Source: Fidelibacterota bacterium
Lineage (GTDB): Bacteria > Fidelibacterota > Fidelibacteria > Fidelibacterales > Fidelibacteraceae
DNA length: 11,486 bases
Assembly (NCBI GenBank): GCA_016937825.1
Contig: JAFGVT010000113.1
Span: forward strand, 1-11,486
Direction: 5' to 3'
Positions 1 to 5,610 of the stretch are shown here, one piece after another. The notes below the pieces were generated by a model. That model ran no database searches. It had not been told where the DNA came from and worked only from the letters and a program-made list of their open reading frames with translations. The translations under genes were made by a program, and so were the position numbers. Within the stretch, counting starts at the first letter, position 1, and each line of letters begins with the position of its first letter.

Positions 1-108
1 GATCCGGTCGATCTCGGGAAGCGGCAGTGGCGTTTGGGTCTGATAGAGCATAGTTGAACATCCGGTTAAAATAAATAAAAGCAACACAAATGGAATGGAT
101 CGTTTCAT
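1..108 (-). CDS. Lipoprotein of unknown function, N-terminal 36 residues only
   Basis: The gene starts at the ATG at 108-106 and leaves the window at base 1, so only the first 36 codons are visible. They encode a textbook lipoprotein signal peptide: a short basic start (MKR), a hydrophobic stretch (about residues 5-14) and the lipobox LTGC, with Cys17 as the expected lipidated residue. After it come STMLYQTQTPLPLPEIDRI, a low-complexity linker typical of envelope lipoproteins. The start is supported by an AGGA ribosome site about 8 bases upstream, which overlaps the TAG stop of the hydratase gene. Only 9 bases separate that stop from this ATG, so the two genes are very probably co-transcribed and may be translationally coupled. 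The mature domain lies outside the window and no function can be given. Confidence 0.8.
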   Translation of the reverse strand, partial: MKRSIPFVLLLFILTGCSTMLYQTQTPLPLPEIDRI

Positions 109-117
109 GTGAAGTTC

Positions 118-2070
118 CTAACTATTTTTGATCATATTCAGAAGTCCGTCGCGGATGATCAGGCGCTGCGCCGCACTTCCGAGGGGGGTAAACGAATAGT
201 CTTTCAGATTGGCCTTGATCGTGGCGTGCCTGAAATCCACGCTGACGGCGTATCCGGTGTCAACGGTGAGCCCCTTACCTTCAAAGGTCTTTTTCAGGTC
301 ACGAACAAGTTCTTCGCACTCGATCGCGATGAATCCGTTATTGATGGCGTTCCGCTTGTAGGTTTCATTGAAAGACCCGGCGATCACAAGCCGGATCCCT
401 TTATGCTTGAAGGCGGTCGCGGCCTGCTCGCGGGAGCTTCCGGTCCCGAAGTTGAAACCGCCGGCGAGAATATCGCCTTCCCGGGCAAGGGTGACGAATT
501 CCGGATCGTAGTTCTCCATGACGACCTGCGCCTGCTGTTCGTCGGTCATGGTGTCGATATAGGTGTATTTCCCGGGATAGATGCCGTCGGTATTGAGATT
601 GTCCTGCGGACAGAACAGCAAGCGTCCGGAAAGGGCCTCCGGGAATCCGGGAAGAATGTCCGTTGCGGATGGAGCGGCGTTTTTGGGATGCTCGGTGATC
701 TCATACACGGGCTTGTAGACGCCCGAATCGTCCGCAACGATATGTCCCGCGGCCGCAGAGAGCGCAACGGTCGCAGGGGAGCCGAGGTATGCCTCGGACT
801 CTTTTGAGCCCATACGGCCCTTAAAATTGCGGTTGGTGGCCGAAATGGCGGTTTGGCCCGCATCCAGCAGGCCTTTTCCCAGCCCGATACAGGGTCCGCA
901 TCCCGGGGGCAGCTCGATCGCGCCCGCATCCAGGAGTGTCTGCCAGATCCCGTCCCGGATCAGGCGGGTCTGGATCTCCTTCGAAGCGCAGCCGATATAC
1001 AGTTCCACGCCTTTGGCGACCTTCTTCCCCGCGATCGCGTTCGCCGCAGATACAAAATCCTCGTAGCGTCCGTTGACGCAGGAAAGCAGATAGGCTTTAT
1101 GGATGGGAATTTTCTTTTGGTTGATCTCCGCCGCTGAATAGAGTTTCTTTAGATTGTGCGGACCGGATACGACCGGCGTGATCGAGCCCACATCCAGACG
1201 GATCACCTTGGCATAAGCCGCATCGGGATCTGCGCTGAGGATGTCATGTTTCAGCCGATCGACGGTGTCGTCATTGATCCGGGGATGAACGCCGTTCACA
1301 TCCCGATCCGAGGCCACGCCGAGCAGTCCGCGGACCTTGATGGCTTCATTTCGTTTATCATACCACTCAAGCGTTATGTTGTCAACCGGGAAAAGCCCGA
1401 CCAATGCGCCCCATTCCGTGGAGATGTTGGCGATCGTCATGCGCTGTTCAATGCCGATGTGCTGGAGGGCCTCGCCGTGGAACTCCAGGGCGAAATTCAG
1501 GACCTCGTCATGATTGAACAGTCCGCACAGTGCAAGCGCGATATCTTTTCCCGTGACCCCGGGTTGCGGAACACCTTCCAGGACAACACGGGCAATGGGG
1601 GGGATCTGCCACCAGGTTTCGCCCGTTACCCACAAACCGGCGGCATCGGTGCGAACGATCGGGGTTCCCAGGCATCCCAATCCGCCGTACATGTTGGAAT
1701 GGCTGTCCGAGGCGACGGCGAGCGTATTGGGGAAGGCGTAACCCTCGTCACACATGATCTGATGTCCGATCCCGGTTCCGGCAGGGTAGAAATCGATCCC
1801 GTATTTCGCGGCGAAGGCTTCTATCTTTGCATATTTCTGAAGATTTTTCTCCTCCTTGTTCTGAACATCGTGATCCAGCGCAAAAACCGGCTGCCGGGGA
1901 TCTTTTATGGACATGATGCCTATTTCATTGAATTTGGGGATCACGGCCCCGGTGTTGTCGTGGGTGAGCACATGCTTCGGGCGTATCGTGACATAATCTC
2001 CGCTTTTTACAGGCGCAGGATGATCCACCACAAAGCGCTGAACGATCTTTTCGATAATAGTCTGTGACAT
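118..2070 (-). CDS. Aconitase/homoaconitase-family hydratase, fungal Lys4-like
   Basis: A 650-residue single-chain [4Fe-4S] hydro-lyase in which the large catalytic part is followed by the swivel domain (from about 480). As I recall it, the order and sequence match fungal mitochondrial homoaconitase (Lys4) better than ordinary AcnA or AcnB, for example FYPAGTGIGHQIM (95-107), LGTPIVRTDAAGLW (134-147) and TEWGALVGLFPVD (218-230). Visible active-site elements are D66-H67-D68, D122-S123-H124, cluster cysteines C331, C391 and C394, R414 and R419 in NRNFKGR, and S545-S546-R547 in the swivel. The reaction is dehydration and rehydration of either citrate (TCA cycle) or homocitrate (aminoadipate lysine route); sequence alone does not decide, and no lysine or TCA genes adjoin. 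The start is fixed by GGAG at 2078-2081, 7 bases upstream. The cysteine signatures are slightly altered (see findings). The family is sure; the substrate is not. Confidence 0.9.
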   Translation of the reverse strand: MSQTIIEKIVQRFVVDHPAPVKSGDYVTIRPKHVLTHDNTGAVIPKFNEIGIMSIKDPRQPVFALDHDVQNKEEKNLQKYAKIEAFAAKYGIDFYPAGTGIGHQIMCDEGYAFPNTLAVASDSHSNMYGGLGCLGTPIVRTDAAGLWVTGETWWQIPPIARVVLEGVPQPGVTGKDIALALCGLFNHDEVLNFALEFHGEALQHIGIEQRMTIANISTEWGALVGLFPVDNITLEWYDKRNEAIKVRGLLGVASDRDVNGVHPRINDDTVDRLKHDILSADPDAAYAKVIRLDVGSITPVVSGPHNLKKLYSAAEINQKKIPIHKAYLLSCVNGRYEDFVSAANAIAGKKVAKGVELYIGCASKEIQTRLIRDGIWQTLLDAGAIELPPGCGPCIGLGKGLLDAGQTAISATNRNFKGRMGSKESEAYLGSPATVALSAAAGHIVADDSGVYKPVYEITEHPKNAAPSATDILPGFPEALSGRLLFCPQDNLNTDGIYPGKYTYIDTMTDEQQAQVVMENYDPEFVTLAREGDILAGGFNFGTGSSREQAATAFKHKGIRLVIAGSFNETYKRNAINNGFIAIECEELVRDLKKTFEGKGLTVDTGYAVSVDFRHATIKANLKDYSFTPLGSAAQRLIIRDGLLNMIKNS

Positions 2071-2129
2071 GATCCGTCTCCATTATTTATTTGGTAGGGG
2101 AAAATAGCAAAAAGCCGAAATAAATACCA

Positions 2130-2159
2130 TATAAAAAAATCCCGAAAACTTCGGGATTT
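2130..2159 (-). terminator. Intrinsic terminator behind tRNA-Lys
   Basis: Read on the minus strand, a perfect 10-bp stem (AAATCCCGAA with TTCGGGATTT, positions 2137-2159) closes a 3-base loop and runs directly into a T-rich tract at 2139-2131. It lies 7 bases after the tRNA 3' end and before the hydratase gene, so it should end the tRNA transcript and separate it from the hydratase. The plus-strand T tract is poor, so the terminator works mainly leftward. Confidence 0.85.
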
Positions 2160-2166
2160 GTGTCTG

Positions 2167-2239
2167 TGAGTGTGGAAGGAATCGAACCTTCGACCAACGG
2201 CTTAAAAGGCCGCTGCTCTACCGGCTGAGCTACACACCC
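2167..2239 (-). tRNA. trnK: tRNA-Lys (anticodon UUU)
   Basis: A 73-base cloverleaf on the minus strand. The acceptor stem GGGTGTG pairs with CACACTC (one G-T pair). The D arm is GCTC/GAGC, the anticodon arm GCGGC/GCCGT holds the loop CTTTTAA with anticodon TTT, the variable loop has 5 bases, and the T arm GAAGG/CCTTC holds TTCGATT. The discriminator base is A. The 3' CCA is not encoded and must be added after transcription. It has its own promoter and terminator and forms a one-gene unit. Confidence 0.98.
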
Positions 2240-2257
2240 ATTTGAAAAAAGCTAAAA

Positions 2258-2286
2258 AGTATAAGTAAAAAACACAGCGAAAGCAA
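2258..2286 (-). promoter_or_regulatory. Sigma70-like promoter of tRNA-Lys
   Basis: On the minus strand, TTGCTT (2286-2281) and TATACT (2263-2258) are 17 bp apart, close to the housekeeping -35/-10 consensus. Initiation about 7 bases on (near 2251) would give a leader of roughly 12 bases before tRNA position 1 at 2239, a normal distance for a tRNA gene. Confidence 0.65.
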
Positions 2287-2393
2287 ATAAAATGTAAAAA
2301 AATCCGTGCCCCGGACCATTTATTCCATGGCCTCAACAGGACTCCGACAGGGAAAGGATGCAAAGAGCGCCGGTATCTTAAAAAAGAGACTGG

Positions 2394-2427
2394 TTGTGGT
2401 TGAAAACATTTTTTTGTATCTTTCGTC
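2394..2427 (+). promoter_or_regulatory. Bacteroidota-like promoter candidate abutting the DUF4416 start
   Basis: TTG (2394-2396), 20 bases, then TATCTTTC (2417-2424) resembles the Bacteroidota housekeeping promoter (TTG, about 19-21 bases, TAnnTTTG; the last base differs). It ends 3 bases before the ATG at 2428, so transcription would begin at or just inside the start codon. No Shine-Dalgarno sequence is visible before this ATG, which fits a leaderless mRNA. The rest of the gap from 2287 to 2393 shows no convincing gene. Confidence 0.4.
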
Positions 2428-2949
2428 ATGAGAACTCAGGAAGCGCTGAACGTGAAGTGTATCATGGGTCTGATCTATCAGGCCGAATACGATATTTCGC
2501 ACTGCCTGAAACATCTCGAACGGGTATTCGGTCCCCGGGATCTTTTGAGCGAGCGATTCATTTTTGATTTTACCGACTATTATGAGCCCGAAATGGGCAG
2601 TCCCTTATACCGAATTTTCATCTCTTTTGAAAATCTGATCCGTCCCGGCCGGCTCGCGGAGATCAAGCGCCTGACGAATATCATCGAAGATCTTTTCGCC
2701 CGGAATGGGAAGCGCTGCATCAACCTTGATCCCGGGTATCTGGACCTGGATAAATTTGTGCTGGCCTCGGCAAAATATGCCGGACAGAAGATCTTTCTCG
2801 GGGGAGGGATCTATGCGGACCCGACGCTCTATTTCTATCAAAAAGCGTTTCATGCGTATTCCTGGAGCTTTCCCGATTTCCGGACGGACGTGTACAGGAA
2901 ATTTTTTCTTGAAGCCCGTGTCCTGTATAAACAGAAGTTAAAACAATGA
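2428..2949 (+). CDS. DUF4416 family protein
   Basis: 173 residues, the usual size for this uncharacterised, soluble, single-domain bacterial family. I recognise it by its conserved blocks: VKCIMGLIY near the N-terminus (9-17), FDFTDYYEPEMG (46-57), FISFENL (64-70), NGKRCINLDPGYL (93-105), GGIYAD (126-131) and the C-terminal SWSFPDF (145-151). No signal peptide or membrane segment is seen. The start at 2428 is preferred because the family's conserved N-terminal strand would be cut by starting at the internal ATG at 2464; neither site has a clear ribosome site. It is the first gene of a five-gene operon and its TGA overlaps the next ATG by 4 bases (ATGA). The biochemical role of DUF4416 is unknown to me, and the neighbours do not settle it. 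Confidence 0.88.
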   Translation: MRTQEALNVKCIMGLIYQAEYDISHCLKHLERVFGPRDLLSERFIFDFTDYYEPEMGSPLYRIFISFENLIRPGRLAEIKRLTNIIEDLFARNGKRCINLDPGYLDLDKFVLASAKYAGQKIFLGGGIYADPTLYFYQKAFHAYSWSFPDFRTDVYRKFFLEARVLYKQKLKQ

Positions 2950-3644
2950 AGATCCTGCTCTACATTGTGATCTCCCTGCTGCTTTTCACCCTGCTGATGC
3001 TGCTGGGACTTCTCTTCATTCGCTTTAAGGTTTTGGTCAGGGGAAAATACTGGGACAAGAAAGCGGCCGCCGATATCGACGCATTCTGGATCAGGTACTT
3101 TCTGGGCGTAAGATGCAGGGTGCACGACATTGAACATATCCGTTTTACGGTATGGTTCTTTGGCATCCCCCTCCCTTTCAATCTGCCGCTTTCTCAACGG
3201 GATAAAAAGACGAAACGTCAAAAGACCGCTCACGGAAGCGTTCCGGAGACCCCGGCGGAAAAGAATACCGGGGGAATCCGGGATGGATTCTTCGAAAAGA
3301 TCGGCGATCTCCAAAACATAAAAGGCGAATTGTCGGCGTACTGGCAAAGATACCGCTCATATCTGAAGAAAATATTTGTGCGCTACATCACATTTTCGAT
3401 CGATTCCCTGTCCGCGAACATCGGATTTGCGGAACCTTCGCAGACCGGGATGGCGGCCGGAATCGCTTATTCTATCATGCCAAATACGCCTTTAAGGTCT
3501 TTCGATCTTCAATGGAATTACCGGGAACCGAATTTTGATCTTGCCGCCGATACAAAAATAACTATGAAGTTATACGGAATATTATGTACATTAATATGCC
3601 TTTACAGGCAATTTAAAAAGGACCAAAAAAATGAAATTAGATGA
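2946..3644 (+). CDS. DUF2953-like membrane protein (YtfI-like)
   Basis: A 232-residue protein with one strong N-terminal membrane helix (about residues 3-25, leucine-rich) followed by basic residues, a charged low-complexity linker (about 84-112), and a C-terminal part containing SANIGFAEPSQTGMAAGIAY (156-175), which resembles the 'GxxdPaxTG' block of DUF2953 proteins. A second hydrophobic stretch near 205-220 could return to the membrane. The assignment rests on this motif, the layout and the next gene: in Bacillus subtilis the DUF2953 gene ytfI adjoins ytfJ, and here a YtfJ-family gene follows at once. It overlaps the DUF4416 gene by 4 bases and the ytfJ-like gene by 14, so translation is probably coupled. 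I infer that it partners the YtfJ-like protein at the membrane; its molecular function is unknown. Confidence 0.72.
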   Translation: MKILLYIVISLLLFTLLMLLGLLFIRFKVLVRGKYWDKKAAADIDAFWIRYFLGVRCRVHDIEHIRFTVWFFGIPLPFNLPLSQRDKKTKRQKTAHGSVPETPAEKNTGGIRDGFFEKIGDLQNIKGELSAYWQRYRSYLKKIFVRYITFSIDSLSANIGFAEPSQTGMAAGIAYSIMPNTPLRSFDLQWNYREPNFDLAADTKITMKLYGILCTLICLYRQFKKDQKNEIR

Positions 3645-3978
3645 CACGCTCGCCGTCCTGCTCGACAAGGTTCGGGCATTGGCAAAGACCGAAACGGTCG
3701 TCGGAGAACCCATCGTGGTTCAGGATATCAGTCTGATCCCGATCTCAAAGATCAGCATCGGTTTTGCGGCCGGCGGGGGAGAACACGGCGCGGAGGGGAG
3801 AAAGAGCGGCGGAGACGGCGCCGGAGGCGGCATCAGCGTGACGCCCATCGCGGTCGTTGTCGTCAAAAAGGGACAGGAATCACATTTGCTATGGCTGGAA
3901 AAGGAAGACCGTTCGATCAATAAACTTCTTGACCTGGTACCGGGGATCTTGGACAGGATAGCACCTGAAAAAAAATAG
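3631..3978 (+). CDS. ytfJ: GerW/YtfJ-family protein
   Basis: 115 residues, shorter than Bacillus YtfJ/GerW (about 150) but with the family core: VVGEPIVVQDISLIPISKIS (22-41), GFAAGGGEHG (44-53), a glycine-rich loop, GGGISVTPIAVVVVKKG (65-81), and the tail INKLLDLVPGILDRI (95-109). In Bacillus the protein is linked to spore germination, but family members occur widely in non-sporulating bacteria and archaea, so a spore role should not be carried over here. No signal peptide or membrane helix is seen. The ATG has a good AAGGA site at 3618-3622, 8 bases upstream, inside the end of the DUF2953-like gene. Pairing of a DUF2953-like gene with a ytfJ gene is the main contextual clue. The biochemical function is unknown. 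Confidence 0.85.
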   Translation: MKLDDTLAVLLDKVRALAKTETVVGEPIVVQDISLIPISKISIGFAAGGGEHGAEGRKSGGDGAGGGISVTPIAVVVVKKGQESHLLWLEKEDRSINKLLDLVPGILDRIAPEKK

Positions 3979-3990
3979 GGGGCGTATGTT

Positions 3991-4668
3991 ATGTATCAAG
4001 AACTGGAGGAAATTCCATTATTTGACGGAATAAAAGTTTCCGACCTGAAAAAAATCTCATCGCTGGTCACGCACCAAAAAATCAAAAGAAATCAGCTGAT
4101 CATTCGGCAGGGAGATGTCTGTCAGTATTTTTATGTAATAAAAAAAGGGCAGGCGAAGATCACCCTAACCCGGGACCCGGATCATGAAGTGATCCTCGCC
4201 TTTTTGAGCGAGGGAGAGTTTTTCGGCGAACTGTCATTGCTTGACGAGGATATCTGTTCGGCAAATGTGTATGCCCAGCAAGCGTGCGAGCTTATGTGCA
4301 TCAAGAGCGAGAATTTCAAAAAACTGTTAAAGACCGTTCCCGAATTGTCCTATCGCTTACTTTACCATATGGCACAGCGAATCCGGTATTCAGACCGATG
4401 CATCCACAATCTGAACATTAAAAATTCGACCCGAAGGATCGGGATCGTACTTCTCCATCTGGCGGAACAATCCGGATACCGCTACAAGGATTCTGTGATC
4501 ATAAAGAAAATACCCTTTCAGCAGGATATCGCGTCCCTCGCCGGGACCTCACGGGAAACCGTTTCCCGTTCGTTTTCGCGTCTTCAGGATCATGCCTATA
4601 TCCAAAAGAACGGCAGGCACCTTGTGATCAATGATTACAAACGGTTTTACCGGGAATTTTCATCATGA
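3991..4668 (+). CDS. Crp/Fnr-family transcription regulator
   Basis: 225 residues with an N-terminal cyclic-nucleotide-binding-type beta roll (about 8-115), a dimer helix (about 116-145) and a C-terminal Crp-type winged helix-turn-helix (about 175-215). The recognition helix TSRETVSR (186-193) keeps the Arg-Glu-Arg trio that E. coli CRP uses to read TGTGA half-sites (R188, E189, R193) and also Ser192 as in FNR. In the roll, FFGELSLL (77-84) fits the phosphate-binding cassette, but the arginine expected before Ser-Ala is Cys89. There are five cysteines (44, 89, 99, 103, 137) and no FNR-type N-terminal cluster. The ATG follows an AGGGGG ribosome site (3977-3982) by 8 bases, 12 bases after the ytfJ-like stop. 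It overlaps the radical SAM gene by 4 bases. The ligand and regulon are unknown. Confidence 0.93.
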   Translation: MYQELEEIPLFDGIKVSDLKKISSLVTHQKIKRNQLIIRQGDVCQYFYVIKKGQAKITLTRDPDHEVILAFLSEGEFFGELSLLDEDICSANVYAQQACELMCIKSENFKKLLKTVPELSYRLLYHMAQRIRYSDRCIHNLNIKNSTRRIGIVLLHLAEQSGYRYKDSVIIKKIPFQQDIASLAGTSRETVSRSFSRLQDHAYIQKNGRHLVINDYKRFYREFSS

Positions 4669-5606
4669 AAGAACGGCTGCCTTACGCCCGAAGAGGATTT
4701 CACTATAACAACTATAAATATTACCTGGAAGACAGGTTTGGAGAGCGGGTTCAGCGTGTCTCGATCGAAGGCGGCTTTACCTGTCCCAACCGGGACGGTA
4801 CGCGGGGAAAGGGAGGGTGCATCTATTGCAACTCGCAGTCGTTTTCGCCGCCCTATGCCGATAAGCTGCTGCCGATAGAAGCGCAGCTTTCCGAAGGCAT
4901 TCGCTTTTTGCACGGCCGTTTCGGGGCAAACAAATTCATAGCCTATTTCCAGAACTACACGAACACCTACGCTCCGGTACGCAAACTGGAACTCATGTAC
5001 CGAAAAGCCCTTGAACATCCTCACGTCGTCGGATTGGCCGTATCAACCCGGCCTGATTGTGTTGAAAATGATGTGCTGCAGCTGTTAAAGGACATTTCCG
5101 CCGATTATGACGTTAATCTGGAGCTGGGGATCGAATCGCTGAAAGAAACCTCGCTTAAATGGATGAACCGGCAGCATACGGTGGAAACGACCCGGTCGGC
5201 AATCCGGCGGGCTGCGGAATTCGGACTGAATGTTACGGGACATCTGATCCTGGGTTTGCCGACCGAAACGCGCGAAGAAATGCTGGCGATGACGGAGGAA
5301 TTAAATGAGTTGCCGCTGAAATTTCTGAAATTGCATCATCTTCAGGTCATCAGCAAAACGCGCCTTGCGGCATTATATCACCTAAAGCCCTTTCCGCTGT
5401 TCGAATACAGAGACTATGTTGAATTCACGGGAGAGTATATCACCCGCCTGCGTCCGGAAATTATTTTACAGCGCGTGATCACCAGCTCGCCGGAGGATTG
5501 CCTGATCGCTCCCGTATGGGAACCGACGACGACGGCGTTTATCATGGACCTTCAGAAATATATGCGCGATCACAACATGTACCAGGGTGACCGGTACCTT
5601 CATTAA
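4665..5606 (+). CDS. yhcC: TIGR01212-type (YhcC-like) radical SAM protein
   Basis: 313 residues, the normal length for the YhcC/TIGR01212 family. The radical SAM cluster motif has the family's wide spacing: C40, C52 and C55 (C-x11-C-x2-C) inside GGFTCPNRDGTRGKGGCIYC (36-55). Other family blocks are YFQNYTNTYAP (94-104), VSTRPDC (126-132), LELGIES (152-158), GHLILGLPTE (192-201) and KLHHLQVISKT (222-232). It should bind one [4Fe-4S] cluster and cleave S-adenosylmethionine to a 5'-deoxyadenosyl radical; its substrate is not known to me. It is the last gene of the operon and overlaps the Crp/Fnr gene through ATGA, so the two are probably made together. Its stop is only 4 bases from that of the convergent phosphoesterase gene, and I see no terminator between them. 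Confidence 0.93.
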   Translation: MKERLPYARRGFHYNNYKYYLEDRFGERVQRVSIEGGFTCPNRDGTRGKGGCIYCNSQSFSPPYADKLLPIEAQLSEGIRFLHGRFGANKFIAYFQNYTNTYAPVRKLELMYRKALEHPHVVGLAVSTRPDCVENDVLQLLKDISADYDVNLELGIESLKETSLKWMNRQHTVETTRSAIRRAAEFGLNVTGHLILGLPTETREEMLAMTEELNELPLKFLKLHHLQVISKTRLAALYHLKPFPLFEYRDYVEFTGEYITRLRPEIILQRVITSSPEDCLIAPVWEPTTTAFIMDLQKYMRDHNMYQGDRYLH

Positions 5607-5610
5607 GCGA

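Noticed and set aside
109..807. Plus-strand reading frame of 232 codons opposite the end of the hydratase gene
   Set aside because: It is a shadow of the swivel-domain coding sequence, with no ribosome site and no recognisable protein family.
1156..2067. Long plus-strand reading frame (303 codons) opposite the hydratase gene
   Set aside because: It mirrors a real gene with a strongly biased third codon position; its product is rich in Arg, Gly and His, matches no family I know, and has no ribosome site.
3251..3278. CCCCGG and CCGGGG arms 12 bases apart in the DUF2953-like gene
   Set aside because: Each arm is itself palindromic and sits in ordinary codons of the low-complexity linker, with nothing terminator-like after it.
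3597..3610. Small hairpin (TGCCT-TTAC-AGGCA) upstream of the ytfJ-like ribosome site
   Set aside because: The stem is only 5 bp, lies within the upstream coding region, and has no T tract or overlap with the ribosome site; chance is the simplest explanation.
3631..3978. GerW/YtfJ homologue as evidence for sporulation
   Set aside because: The family is common in non-sporulating bacteria, and nothing else here is a spore gene.
5588..5600. Palindromic bases (GGTACC and nearby GGTGACC) near the radical SAM stop as a terminator
   Set aside because: The possible stem is about 5 bp and is not followed by a T run on either strand.
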